From Clostridium sp. M62/1 (GTDB lineage Bacteria > Bacillota > Clostridia > Lachnospirales > Lachnospiraceae), in NCBI RefSeq assembly GCF_020736365.1, contig NZ_CP085988.1, forward strand, positions 43,501-107,500: a stretch of DNA of 64,000 nucleotides, written 5' to 3'. Below the pieces are notes generated by a model. That model was not told where the DNA came from and searched no databases. It saw nothing but the letters and a program-made list of their open reading frames with translations. Position numbers and translations under genes: made by a program. Numbering within the stretch: the stretch's first letter is position 1; each line of letters opens with the position of its first letter. Below are positions 8,654 through 17,412 of this stretch, piece by piece.

Positions 8654-9163
8654 ATGGCAAAATGGCTCGATATTAAAGGCCCGGTAGTGGCCGACACTGT
8701 ATACGCGGACAGCACTCTGGTGGCGAAGGACGTCGCCTTCACTCTGCCCGGTATTGAATTTTTAACCGCTGACGTGCAGGCCATGGGTAACATGACCGTG
8801 CCACTGATCGGACTTCTGGAGAACATGGAGCTCTCCATTACAAAGATCGGCGTAGACAACGGCCTGCGCCGCATGAACCGCCTCAAAAAGCAGAGCTTCG
8901 AGTTCCGCTGGGTTCAGAATGTCGTAAAATCCGACGGATCCACCGCAACCGAAGGCTGCAAGGCTTTTGTGCGTACTATGCCGGGCTCATTCCCTGAGCT
9001 GGGCGTCGAAGTCGGCAGCGCAACCGAAGCCGAGAACACTTACAACGTGACAAGGCTCCAGATCTACGCAAATGGCGTCGAGATCTGCTGCGTTGACCGT
9101 TTGGCTCAGATCCTCCGTATCAACGGCGAGGACTACATGAGCCAGATCAACAACCTGCTTTAA
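8654..9163 (+). CDS. Tail tube protein (P2 FII-like)
   Basis: The 169-residue product follows the sheath gene and has the usual tube-protein length. Motifs include Gly-Ile-Glu-Phe near residue 34, an acidic Asp-Val-Gln-Ala-Met-Gly segment, and Phe-Glu-Phe-Arg-Trp in the middle. It ends with Gly-Glu-Asp-Tyr-Met-Ser-Gln-Ile-Asn-Asn-Leu-Leu. Hexameric rings of this protein stack into the inner tube that crosses the host envelope. A rho-independent terminator lies just after the gene, which may set the high dose of capsid, sheath and tube transcripts. Confidence 0.85.
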   Translation: MAKWLDIKGPVVADTVYADSTLVAKDVAFTLPGIEFLTADVQAMGNMTVPLIGLLENMELSITKIGVDNGLRRMNRLKKQSFEFRWVQNVVKSDGSTATEGCKAFVRTMPGSFPELGVEVGSATEAENTYNVTRLQIYANGVEICCVDRLAQILRINGEDYMSQINNLL

Positions 9164-9187
9164 TGCAGTAATCAAAAAATAACCACG

Positions 9188-9222
9188 GCCCGCCGGTCAA
9201 GTCACTGGCGGGCTCTTTTTTT
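9188..9222 (+). terminator. Rho-independent terminator after the tube gene
   Basis: A 10-bp stem (GCCCGCCGGT with ACTGGCGGGC, one G-T pair) with a 6-base loop is followed by CTC and eight T. It probably attenuates the late transcript between the highly needed structural genes and the tail assembly genes. Confidence 0.85.
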
Positions 9223-9240
9223 GTTTGAAAGGAGAACAAA

Positions 9241-9648
9241 ATGAACGGAACCCTCACTCTGAAAAATCCCGTAATGATCAACGGGGACAAAATCACAGAA
9301 ATGAAGTACGACACGAACGAGATCGACGGCGTGCTTTTCGCAACTGCTGAGGCAAAGAGAAAAGCGGCCGCAGGTATGAAGAATCTGTCCGTGTCCGCAG
9401 CGGCAGAGTTCGACTTCGGCCTCCACCTCTACCTCGGCTATGCTGCGATCGTGGCCGTGAATCCGACTTATGACTTTTCCGATCTGGAGCGCATGAAGGG
9501 CGCGGACGTTGTGGAGGTAATGGCCCTCGGCCGAAATTTTATGCTGAAATCGGAGCCGGAACCACAGGAAAACGACTCCGCAGAGCCTACCGCGACTACG
9601 CCAGAGTCTACCACACCAGCACGACAGAGCTCGAAAAAAAGCGAGTAA
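9241..9648 (+). CDS. Tail assembly chaperone, short form (P2 gpE / lambda gpG analogue)
   Basis: This 135-residue protein lies between tube and tape measure, the fixed position of the tail assembly chaperone. Its first 100 residues are folded-looking, with Val-Met-Ile-Asn-Gly-Asp and Tyr-Asp-Thr-Asn-Glu-Ile-Asp-Gly. The end is Pro/Thr/Ser/Glu rich. Such proteins coat the tape measure and are made in two forms by a programmed frameshift. The -1 frame is open across the end of this gene and continues to 9761 (next entry). Confidence 0.7.
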   Translation: MNGTLTLKNPVMINGDKITEMKYDTNEIDGVLFATAEAKRKAAAGMKNLSVSAAAEFDFGLHLYLGYAAIVAVNPTYDFSDLERMKGADVVEVMALGRNFMLKSEPEPQENDSAEPTATTPESTTPARQSSKKSE

Positions 9649-9761
9649 CTGACTTCATCATAGAGTATGCAGAAGCGGCCGAGGATCTCGCAGCCGAAAA
9701 AAAACGCGCTGAGAAAAATCGGCCGCTAAACATAAGGAGGCCAAAGCACACAAGGAGGTGA
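9534..9761 (+). other. Likely programmed -1 frameshift extension of the tail chaperone
   Basis: The -1 frame is open through the last third of the chaperone gene and runs past its stop (9646-9648) to a TGA at 9759-9761, five bases before the tape measure start. Two candidate slip sites exist. A-AAT-TTT at 9534-9540 fits the canonical X-XXY-YYZ form in the zero frame. A run of seven A lies at 9634-9640. The -1 reading gives a charged helical segment rich in Arg/Glu/Ala, with Arg-Val-Thr-Asp-Phe-Ile-Ile-Glu-Tyr. Either site would give a fusion of about 173 residues. P2 E+E' and lambda G-T use the same arrangement. Confidence 0.6.
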
Positions 9762-9765
9762 GGAC

Positions 9766-12700
9766 GTGGCAGACCATACTCTACAATCTACGATAGAGAT
9801 CGCCGGATCCCTCAGCCCCTCCCTTCAATCGGCCATAAACGCGGCCGTCTCTCGTCTGGAGGAAATGAGCAAAGAAACGCTCGAAGCCGCCGGTGCCTCC
9901 GCACAGTTAGCGGCAAAGATCAGCACGCAGGAGACAGTCCTCAAAAATCTGGAACAAGGCTACGCCGACTACATTGTGACCGGCCAAGAAGGAACCGAGG
10001 AAGCCGAACAGCTCGCGAGTACAATCCAAGAACTGTCCGGTGAACTGACGGAAAATCGCGGCACGTTGGACGCGGCAGAGAAAGCCGCCCGTGCCCTGTC
10101 CGAAACCATGGACGACGCAGGCGGAGAAGCTGAAACGCTGCGCTCTACAATCTCCAAACAGGAGGACACCCTCCAACAGTTAAAACAGCGATACGTTGAC
10201 GTTGCAACCGAACAAGGGGAAACCAGCGACGAAGCGCGGGAACTCGCTCGACAGATCCAAGACCTATCCAGCGAACTGCACGAGAACAAAACCAAGCTCT
10301 CGGACGCAGAGTACGCAGCGGACAAGTTGGACAATTCTCTGGAGGAAGTCGAAAGCTCGGCCAAAAAGGCAGACGACGGCTTCACCATGTTTAAGGCTAC
10401 GTTGGCAAATCTCGCAGCCGACGCGATCATGCGAGCGGTGGATGGTATCAAAAATCTGGTTGGAAACGTCATAGAGTTGGGCCAAAACTTCACCAGCACC
10501 ATGTCCGAGGTATCGGCAATCAGTGGCGCAACCGGTGAGGACTTCGAGAAACTGGAAGCCTGCGCCAGAGAATACGGCGCCACCACGGTTTTCTCGGCCA
10601 GCAATGCAGCCGAGGCCCTCAAATACATGAGCCTCGCCGGGTGGGACGCCGATCAGTCCACAAGTGCGCTGGGTGGCGTTCTGAATCTGGCCGCCGCTTC
10701 CGGCATGGAACTGGGAGCGGCTTCCGATATGGTAACGGACTACCTGAGCGCCTTCGCCATGGAGGCCGGAGACGCCGCATACTTCGCAGATCTGCTCTCC
10801 TACGCGCAAAGCCACAGCAACACCACGGCCGAAGCACTGGGCGAAGCCTACAAGAACTGCGCAGCCAACTTAAATGCAGCCGGGCAGGACGTCGAAACCG
10901 TCACCTCGCTGCTCGAAGGAATGGCAAACCAAGGTTACAAAGGATCCGAAGCCGGAACCGCCATGGCCGCGATTATGCGAGACATAACCAACGGAATGAA
11001 GGACGGCGCGATCAAGATCGGAGAAACCTCCGTGGCCGTAATGGACGCACAGGGCAACTTCCGAGATCTCACCGACATTCTCACAGAAGTGGAAGCCGCC
11101 ACAAATGGAATGGGCGACGCAGAACGAGCCGTCGCGCTATCTTCCACTTTTACCGCAGACTCCACCAAGGGCCTGAACCTGATCCTCAACGAAGGCATGG
11201 ACAATATCGCCGGGTACGAGGAAGAACTCCGCGGAGCTTCTGGATCCGCTGAGGAAATGGCCAATATTATGAACGACAACCTCAGCGGCGACGTGGCGGC
11301 AATGAACAGCGCCTTCGAGGAACTGGGGCTCAAAATTTACGACGCGCTGGAAAGTAAGCTACGAGCAGGTGTGCAGTTTATCACTAACGGCGTGATCCCG
11401 GCGATCGAATGGCTCGGCGGACATATCCCAGAAGTGACCATAGCGGTGAGCGGCCTCGGTGCCGTTATCGCGGCTATGAACTGGGGAACCATATCGAGCA
11501 AGATCGCAATGGTGAAGGGCGCACTGGTAAAACTCGCTGCAGCACTGGGAGGCGTATCGCTTCCGGCTATTGCTATTATCGCAGTGATCACGGCCGTGGC
11601 TCTCGCCTTTACGAATTTATGGAAAAACAACGAAGAATTTAGGAACAAGATCACAGCGATCTGGGACGGAATCAAGGCCAAGTTCGACGAGTTCGGGCAA
11701 GGAATTGTGGACAGGCTCAACGCGCTGGGGTTCGAGTTCGAGGACATAACCGAAGTAATGAAGGCAGTCTGGGACGGCTTCTGCGAGGTGCTCGCTCCGA
11801 TTTTCGAGGGCGTATTCCAGCAGATCAGCAATATTCTGAACGAGGCCCTCGACATTCTGACCGGCCTGTTTGACATCTTCGCCGGAATTTTTACCGGTGA
11901 CTGGGACATGGTATGGCAGGGCGTCCAAGAAGTTTTCGGCGCAGTCTGGGACTTCGTTGTGGCAACCTTCGAGAACTGGATCAGCACGTTCACCTCTCTG
12001 GCGGACACCGTTCTGGGCTGGTTCGGCACCGACTGGGAAACCGTCTGGACGAATGTTAAAACATTTTTCTCAGACACATGGAACGCGATCTCGTCGTTTT
12101 TCTCCGGAATCCTGACGGGAATCAAAACATTTTTCACGGACACATGGAACGCGATCGTCTCGTTTTTCTCCGGAATTTTATCCGGAATTTATTCGAGCGT
12201 TACCGGAACCATGACCGAGATCCACGACACCTTCACGAATATCTGGGACTCAATCACCGGATTTTTGTCCGGAGCATGGGAAACAATTAAAAACATTGTG
12301 ACCGTCGGGATCATGGCCGTGAAGGAAATTATCAGCGCAGCCTTCCAGATCATCACGCTGCCGTTTCGGTTTATCTGGGAAAACTGCAAGGACACGGTGC
12401 TCTCTATCTGGGAGACTATCAAGAGCGTGATCGGCGAAAAAATCGACGCCGTAAAAGAAAAGATCACCACGGTGACGACTGCGATCTCCAACGTAGCAAG
12501 TGCAGCATGGAACGCGATCAGCTCCACGGCTTCCTCCCTCTGGGAAGGAATCAAAGGCACGATCGGTTCCAAAATCGACGCAGCCAAGGAGAAAGTAAGC
12601 ACCGCGACGAGCACGATCACCAGCGTGGCGAGTTCCGCATGGTCAAGCGTAAGCTCCACGGCTTCCTCTCTCTGGAGCACAATCAGCTCCACAGTGAGCA

Positions 12701-13557
12701 GCAAGATCTCGGCGGCCAGTTCCGCCGTAAGCTCGGCAACGAGTACGATCACCAGCGTGGCAAGTTCCGCATGGTCAAGCGTAAGCTCTGCCGCTTCCTC
12801 CAAATGGGAAAGCGTCCGGAGTACGATCAGCAGCAAGCTGAGCAGCGCGCAGTCTACCGTTTCCAGCTTAATGAGTGGAATCACTTCCACCATGAGTTCG
12901 GGACTCAGCTCCGCACTCAGCACAGTGTCGGGTAAGTTCTCCAGTATTTACTCGACGATCAGCAGCAAAATGTCGGCAGCAAGGGACGCCGTAGGAAACG
13001 CGATCAGCGCCCTAAAATCAAAGTTTAATTTCTCGTGGAGCCTGCCACACCTGAAACTCCCTCATGTGAGTATCAGCGGCAGCTTCTCGATCAACCCGCC
13101 AAGCGTACCACACTTCGGTATTTCATGGTACAAGGACGGCGGTATTCTGACGCGCCCGACTATTTTCGGCGCAGCAGGTAACAATCTTCTGGCTGGTGGT
13201 GAAGCTGGCGCCGAGGCGGTGGTTCCTCTTGCAACCCTCTGGGATAAGTTGGAAACCATGATCACCTCAGTGTTCAACACTGCAAGCACAACCGGCGGAT
13301 CTTCTGGCGAAGGACTCACAAGCACGGCCGGAAGGCTTCTGACTCTGGACGACTTCTCTCTCGGAAGTCTGGCAGACAGTGGCGGCGTGGTAGTTTACTA
13401 CGACTTCTCCGGCTTCACATGGAGCCCACAGATCCAGACAGAAGGAACCGGCGACGACGCGGACGACTTCATGGCGAAGCTCAAAGCCCACGAGGCCGAG
13501 TTCTTCGACTGGCTGGAAGAATTTATAAAAATGCGGGAGGTGGCTCAATATGCGTAG
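9766..13557 (+). CDS. Tail tape measure protein
   Basis: The protein has 1,263 residues and starts at GTG with AAGGAGGTGAG upstream. The first 200 residues are Gln/Glu/Ala-rich coiled coils. Residues of about 240-520 form the TP901-type tape measure core (Thr-Met-Ser-Glu-Val-Ser-Ala-Ile-Ser-Gly, Met-Ala-Asn-Gln-Gly-Tyr). A hydrophobic segment lies near 560-620. The region of about 660-1,080 consists of Trp-spaced helical repeats (Trp-Asn-Ala-Ile, Trp-Ser-Ser-Val) and long Ser/Thr/Ala runs. The C-terminus is globular with Phe-Gly-Ala-Ala-Gly-Asn-Asn-Leu-Leu-Ala-Gly-Gly-Glu. Its length sets tail length, and its hydrophobic part is thought to enter the host membrane during DNA ejection. Confidence 0.92.
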   Translation: MADHTLQSTIEIAGSLSPSLQSAINAAVSRLEEMSKETLEAAGASAQLAAKISTQETVLKNLEQGYADYIVTGQEGTEEAEQLASTIQELSGELTENRGTLDAAEKAARALSETMDDAGGEAETLRSTISKQEDTLQQLKQRYVDVATEQGETSDEARELARQIQDLSSELHENKTKLSDAEYAADKLDNSLEEVESSAKKADDGFTMFKATLANLAADAIMRAVDGIKNLVGNVIELGQNFTSTMSEVSAISGATGEDFEKLEACAREYGATTVFSASNAAEALKYMSLAGWDADQSTSALGGVLNLAAASGMELGAASDMVTDYLSAFAMEAGDAAYFADLLSYAQSHSNTTAEALGEAYKNCAANLNAAGQDVETVTSLLEGMANQGYKGSEAGTAMAAIMRDITNGMKDGAIKIGETSVAVMDAQGNFRDLTDILTEVEAATNGMGDAERAVALSSTFTADSTKGLNLILNEGMDNIAGYEEELRGASGSAEEMANIMNDNLSGDVAAMNSAFEELGLKIYDALESKLRAGVQFITNGVIPAIEWLGGHIPEVTIAVSGLGAVIAAMNWGTISSKIAMVKGALVKLAAALGGVSLPAIAIIAVITAVALAFTNLWKNNEEFRNKITAIWDGIKAKFDEFGQGIVDRLNALGFEFEDITEVMKAVWDGFCEVLAPIFEGVFQQISNILNEALDILTGLFDIFAGIFTGDWDMVWQGVQEVFGAVWDFVVATFENWISTFTSLADTVLGWFGTDWETVWTNVKTFFSDTWNAISSFFSGILTGIKTFFTDTWNAIVSFFSGILSGIYSSVTGTMTEIHDTFTNIWDSITGFLSGAWETIKNIVTVGIMAVKEIISAAFQIITLPFRFIWENCKDTVLSIWETIKSVIGEKIDAVKEKITTVTTAISNVASAAWNAISSTASSLWEGIKGTIGSKIDAAKEKVSTATSTITSVASSAWSSVSSTASSLWSTISSTVSSKISAASSAVSSATSTITSVASSAWSSVSSAASSKWESVRSTISSKLSSAQSTVSSLMSGITSTMSSGLSSALSTVSGKFSSIYSTISSKMSAARDAVGNAISALKSKFNFSWSLPHLKLPHVSISGSFSINPPSVPHFGISWYKDGGILTRPTIFGAAGNNLLAGGEAGAEAVVPLATLWDKLETMITSVFNTASTTGGSSGEGLTSTAGRLLTLDDFSLGSLADSGGVVVYYDFSGFTWSPQIQTEGTGDDADDFMAKLKAHEAEFFDWLEEFIKMREVAQYA
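12058..12189 (+). repeat. Two 66-bp tandem repeats inside the tape measure gene
   Basis: Units at 12058-12123 and 12124-12189 both start AAAACATTTTTC and share most bases. They encode 22-residue repeats of the form Lys-Thr-Phe-Phe-x-Asp-Thr-Trp-Asn-Ala-Ile. Gain or loss of such units would change tail length in fixed steps. Confidence 0.8.
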
Positions 13558-13798
13558 AGTAACAGGCTACAAAGACTACACGACACGCGAAGGGGACACC
13601 TTCGACGCGCTGGCCCTCGAAATGTACGGGGAGGAAATGCTGGCGCACTATATCGCAGAATTTAACCCCGACTATGCGGACGTGCTGATCTTCGACGCGA
13701 ACGTGGCCCTCCGGCTGCCGATCGTCGAAGGTGCAGAGACGCCGGAAACTCTGCCGCCGTGGCGTCGGGACTCTGAGGACGAGGACGACAGCGCGTGA
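13550..13798 (+). CDS. Tail protein X (P2 gpX-like, LysM-type)
   Basis: This 82-residue protein overlaps the end of the tape measure gene by 8 bases. It contains Tyr-Thr-Thr-Arg-Glu-Gly-Asp-Thr-Phe-Asp-Ala-Leu-Ala-Leu, then Asn-Pro-Asp-Tyr-Ala-Asp-Val-Leu-Ile-Phe and Leu-Pro-Ile-Val. This is the LysM-like pattern of P2 gpX. Proteins of this family bind between tube tip and hub. The acidic tail overlaps the start of the hub gene. The gene order X then D is that of P2. Confidence 0.82.
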   Translation: MRRVTGYKDYTTREGDTFDALALEMYGEEMLAHYIAEFNPDYADVLIFDANVALRLPIVEGAETPETLPPWRRDSEDEDDSA

Positions 13799-14712
13799 AC
13801 CTCTACTACAACGGGGTGGATATATACGGGGACGTGTCGGTGAACTACTGCGTGCACGAAATGTTCGCAGAAAAGCAAGCCGACACCCTCGTGATCCGCT
13901 TCAATGACACCAAGGGAACATGGAGCAAGTGGCAACCGGCCGAAGGTGACACCGTGCAATTCAAAGAAGGCGCGAGTGATACCGGGAAAATGTTCGTGCA
14001 CTCCATGAAACCAGAAAACGGGCTTTTTACGATCCGAGCCATGTCCATGCCGAAAAGCGGCAAGACAAAAAAGAGTAAAAGCTGGGAGGGCGTCCGGTTC
14101 CTACAACTGGCGAATGAGTTCGCAGGAAATCACGGGCTAACATTCCAGAACTACGGCTGCACGGATCAGGTTTACCCGTATATCAAACAGGACAGCGAGA
14201 CAGACTTCGCCCTATTCCACCGGCTCTGCACTCTGGAAGGCTGCCAAATGCTTATATTTGACGGCAAGCTGCTGGCGTATAACGAGCAGTACATAGAGGG
14301 GCAGACTCCAGCCGGTAGTCTCTCCGTAGATGAAAACGGCGTTTTCTCCTATGAGGACAACCGGGGCGGAATGTACGGATCCTGCGAAATTGCAAGCGGA
14401 AGCTACTCCGGAAAATTTATAGCCAACAGCTCCAACAGCTCAGTGCTCCGCCCTGCGGTGCCTATTCAGGTAACCAGCAATGCAGAGGCGGCACGCTTCG
14501 CCAAGGGGCTGCTGCGGAACGCGAACAAGTTCGCCCGATCCGGATACTTTTCCAAGTCACTTATGACCGGATATGCAGCCGCCAGCATTTTGACACTATC
14601 AACACCAAGGGCAACCATGTGGGACGGTACCGTTTTTGTGTATAAAGTCCGGCATGATTTTGTCGGAAATAAATCCACGATCTACTTCCGACACATTCTG
14701 GAGGGCTACTAA
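13795..14712 (+). CDS. Baseplate hub protein (P2 gpD / T4 gp27-like)
   Basis: The 305-residue product starts at a GTG that overlaps the stop of gene X. It has the gpD pattern: Asp-Thr-Leu-Val-Ile-Arg-Phe-Asn-Asp, then Trp-Gln-Pro-Ala-Glu-Gly-Asp-Thr-Val. A Gln-Asp-Ser-Glu-Thr-Asp-Phe-Ala-Leu-Phe-His-Arg-Leu-Cys segment follows, which is highly typical of hub domains. Trimers form the hub that joins the tube to the spike. The spike gene overlaps it by one base. Confidence 0.85.
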   Translation: MNLYYNGVDIYGDVSVNYCVHEMFAEKQADTLVIRFNDTKGTWSKWQPAEGDTVQFKEGASDTGKMFVHSMKPENGLFTIRAMSMPKSGKTKKSKSWEGVRFLQLANEFAGNHGLTFQNYGCTDQVYPYIKQDSETDFALFHRLCTLEGCQMLIFDGKLLAYNEQYIEGQTPAGSLSVDENGVFSYEDNRGGMYGSCEIASGSYSGKFIANSSNSSVLRPAVPIQVTSNAEAARFAKGLLRNANKFARSGYFSKSLMTGYAAASILTLSTPRATMWDGTVFVYKVRHDFVGNKSTIYFRHILEGY

Positions 14713-15062
14713 TGGGAAACATCAATAAAGGCACGATCGCCAGCATATCAGGAAACACGGCCCGCGTTGTACCGTCTGACGCCGGGGCTAAGCCAACCGC
14801 AAAGATCACGATCCCGTGGCACCTCCGCGGATCCACCGGAAACCTCTCAAAAGGCACGGCGGTGGTTTATGTGGAGTTTGACGACTCCACCGGGCTGCTG
14901 CTGGGCCGGGCGGACGGTGAATGGGGGTGCTACCTGCCGAGCCTCTCGGCCGGTAATATCAACGTACCGAAGGGCGACGTCACAGCTCGCGGCATAAGCC
15001 TGAGCGGGCACACCCACGGAGGCGTCGAAACGGGCAGCGGATCCACTAAAAAACCAAACTAA
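14712..15062 (+). CDS. Baseplate spike protein (gpV-like)
   Basis: The protein has 116 residues, with an OB-fold-like N-terminal half (Gly-Thr-Ile-Ala-Ser-Ile, Arg-Val-Val-Pro-Ser-Asp) and a short C-terminal needle. The C-terminus carries Gly-His-Thr-His-Gly-Gly followed by Gly-Ser-Gly-Ser-Thr-Lys-Lys-Pro, the usual metal-binding tip pattern of gpV spikes. It lies directly after the hub gene. The protein pierces the envelope when the sheath contracts. It is shorter than P2 gpV, as in many Gram-positive phages. Confidence 0.8.
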   Translation: MGNINKGTIASISGNTARVVPSDAGAKPTAKITIPWHLRGSTGNLSKGTAVVYVEFDDSTGLLLGRADGEWGCYLPSLSAGNINVPKGDVTARGISLSGHTHGGVETGSGSTKKPN

Positions 15063-15074
15063 GGAGGTACAGCC

Positions 15075-15761
15075 ATGCCAACAATGGCACAGTGGGGCTC
15101 AAAAAAATGGGCCGTATCATCAAAGCAAGTCGTCGCGCTGGAGGGGCTGGCCTTTTCCTACGAGCAGGTGGCCGACGAAAACACCAGCACCGAGGACAAA
15201 AAGACGACTAACGAACGAGGCACCGAGCTTTTCCCCCTCTCATTCACCACCGTGCTACACTCAGGCGCAGGCGTTGACGTATGGGCGGAGATCCAGAGCT
15301 GGAAGGCTCTCGTCACAAAAGTGAATTATTTCTATCTCGGCGGCAAGAAGCTGGGGCCGAAGCTCCAGCTCCGAAAAGTCGCGGTAAGCAACACAAAGGT
15401 GGACGGCAAGGGGCGGCTACTTCTGGCCACTCTTTCCTTCACATTCAAGGAATACGATCCGGCCACCACCAGCGTGAAGGTAAGCACCACCGCGCTGAAT
15501 GTGAAAGCGAGCACCGCCTCGAAGTCCGTCAAGAAAACAACCAACACAGCGGCCAAAAAGGCCGCAAAGAAAACGATCAAAGTCGGCGACTATGTGAAGC
15601 CGACCGGCAGCAGGTACGCAACCGGCCAGAAGATACCAAACTGGGTAAAACAACGAAAGCATAGGGTGAGCCAGATCAAGAGCAGCCAAAACAAGGTGCT
15701 ACTGGGCCACCCTAACGGGATCAATAGCTGGGTGTATCTGTCCGAAGTAACTCTCGCATAA
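15075..15761 (+). CDS. Tail/baseplate protein with C-terminal SH3-like domain
   Basis: The 228-residue protein has two parts. The first 140 residues are beta rich with Trp-Gly-Ser-Lys-Lys-Trp and Leu-Glu-Gly-Leu-Ala-Phe-Ser-Tyr-Glu, resembling gpU/LysM-type tail proteins that sit near hub and spike. After a Lys/Ala/Thr linker, residues 172-228 look like the SH3-type wall-binding modules found at the end of phage lysins, with Val-Gly-Asp-Tyr-Val-Lys-Pro and Gly-Ile-Asn-Ser-Trp-Val-Tyr-Leu. A role in holding the tail tip to the cell wall is inferred. Confidence 0.55.
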   Translation: MPTMAQWGSKKWAVSSKQVVALEGLAFSYEQVADENTSTEDKKTTNERGTELFPLSFTTVLHSGAGVDVWAEIQSWKALVTKVNYFYLGGKKLGPKLQLRKVAVSNTKVDGKGRLLLATLSFTFKEYDPATTSVKVSTTALNVKASTASKSVKKTTNTAAKKAAKKTIKVGDYVKPTGSRYATGQKIPNWVKQRKHRVSQIKSSQNKVLLGHPNGINSWVYLSEVTLA

Positions 15762-15773
15762 GGAGGTGACGCC

Positions 15774-16055
15774 ATGATAGCAAGCGGAAACGGGAGCCCG
15801 GAAGTGTGCGCCGCCAATCTGCTGAGGATCGTCCGCGGTGAAGTCGCATACGATCGCGTGCGCGGCGTTGACGGGACTCTGATCGACAAACCGAACGCGA
15901 CCAACGAGGCCGTGGCTGACGCGGAGTGGGTTCTGGAAACCTTCGAGCCCCGCGTGGAGTCTGACAGTATCGCCTCAGATCCGGCGGCTGCCTTCTCTGG
16001 CGACTTCGGCATGATCGTGAACATTATCCAAAGAAAGGAGGACGAGGATGCATGA
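15774..16055 (+). CDS. Baseplate wedge protein (gpW/gp25-like)
   Basis: The 93-residue product lies immediately upstream of gpJ, the fixed place of the T4 gp25/P2 gpW protein. It contains an Asn-Leu-Leu-Arg-Ile-Val-Arg-Gly-Glu-Val helix near the start. The C-terminal strand has Gly-Asp-Phe-Gly-Met-Ile-Val. The sequence is short and not very typical, so the call leans on context. The last four bases overlap the gpJ start. Confidence 0.55.
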   Translation: MIASGNGSPEVCAANLLRIVRGEVAYDRVRGVDGTLIDKPNATNEAVADAEWVLETFEPRVESDSIASDPAAAFSGDFGMIVNIIQRKEDEDA

Positions 16056-17398
16056 GCGAGCTCAAATTCATAGAGACAACCGACGAAACAATCTACACCG
16101 ACATACTGGAAGAATTAGAGAACGGCGTCGGCGAGCCTCTCTACCCCGGTGACGAGCGCCGAATCTTCGGCGACACCATGGCGAAGGTGATCGTCACTGT
16201 TTACAACACAGTAAACGACGCCTGCCGCCAGAAAATGCTCCGATATGCAAGGGGCACTGTTCTGGACGCTCTGGGAGAAAACAGAGACGTGATCCGTCTC
16301 GATCCTACCTATGCCACTACCACCCTACGGTTCACAGTTACCGAAGCGGTGGGCTCTAATATCATTATACCGGCCGGACTTCGAGTAACAGGTGACTTCG
16401 TTCACTATTTCCTGACAGACACCACAGCCGTGCTTTATGCAGGTAGCCTCTATGTGGACGTGGCAGCAACCGCCGAGGAAGGCGGCACGGACTACAACAA
16501 CATAGACGAGGGCGAGATCTCCGAGATCGTGGACGTCTCCGACGTTCCACTGCTCGACGGAGTAACAAACCTGACCATAACAGAAGGCGGAGGCGACCGT
16601 GAGGAGGACGAACCGTACCGTGAGAGAATCCGAGAGGCTGAGAACAAACTCAGCACCGCAGGCCCGGCCAAAGCCTACAAATACTGGGCGCTGTCCGCGA
16701 ACTCTCTCGTCACGGACGCAGTGGTGGAATCCGAAAAGGAAACGATCACCAGAACACTGAAAACATACGCCGGGCACGCCTTCCAAGGTGGCGCCAATCT
16801 CCTGCCGGACACTCTGGTGGTTTTCCTGAGTGACGGATCCGAAGCCACAGCAGGGGCCGACTATACGGCCGAGTATGCAGACGAGCTTCTGACTCTCTCA
16901 CTCTCCGGATCTCTCGCTGGAGCCGAGGCGGTAAAGATCCAGATCGGCCGCAATATGTACGGCCGCGTCAAGATCGTGCCGATCTGCGCCGGAGGACAGA
17001 TTCCGAGCGAGGAAGTGCTGGCCGACGTGCTGGCTGCCTGCTCTGCGGACGACGTTCGCCCTCTCACTGACATGGTAACGGTGGAAGCTCCGGAAACTCA
17101 CGAGTATGACATAGAGCTCACCTATTACACCACTAAAGCCAACGAGTCAGAAGTAGTGCAGAACGTGGAAGGATCCGGCGGGGCTATTGATCAGTATATC
17201 AACTGGCAGGGCTCCACACTGAATCAGGACATAAACCCAGACGAGCTCCGGAAGCGGATCCTCTGCCCTGACTGGGCCGACGATCTGATCGGAGCCACCC
17301 GTGTGCAGATCATCAAACCGGAATACACCGAGCTCAACAGCACGACCGTGGCCAAGTTCTCCGGTAAAAAGATCGTGAAGCATATCGTCAGAGGATAA
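16052..17398 (+). CDS. Baseplate protein J
   Basis: This 448-residue protein has the standard features of the gpJ family. The N-terminal region has Pro-Gly-Asp-Glu-Arg-Arg-Ile-Phe. A Gly-Thr-Val-Leu-Asp-Ala-Leu-Gly-Glu-Asn-Arg segment follows, then a beta domain with Ile-Pro-Ala-Gly-Leu-Arg-Val, and a Gly-Gly-Gly-Asp-Arg-Glu-Glu-Asp-Glu-Pro-Tyr-Arg-Glu-Arg-Ile loop. Trimers or hexamers build the baseplate wedge around the hub. Gene I follows directly. Confidence 0.9.
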   Translation: MSELKFIETTDETIYTDILEELENGVGEPLYPGDERRIFGDTMAKVIVTVYNTVNDACRQKMLRYARGTVLDALGENRDVIRLDPTYATTTLRFTVTEAVGSNIIIPAGLRVTGDFVHYFLTDTTAVLYAGSLYVDVAATAEEGGTDYNNIDEGEISEIVDVSDVPLLDGVTNLTITEGGGDREEDEPYRERIREAENKLSTAGPAKAYKYWALSANSLVTDAVVESEKETITRTLKTYAGHAFQGGANLLPDTLVVFLSDGSEATAGADYTAEYADELLTLSLSGSLAGAEAVKIQIGRNMYGRVKIVPICAGGQIPSEEVLADVLAACSADDVRPLTDMVTVEAPETHEYDIELTYYTTKANESEVVQNVEGSGGAIDQYINWQGSTLNQDINPDELRKRILCPDWADDLIGATRVQIIKPEYTELNSTTVAKFSGKKIVKHIVRG

Positions 17399-17412
17399 AG
17401 GAGGTGGACAGC

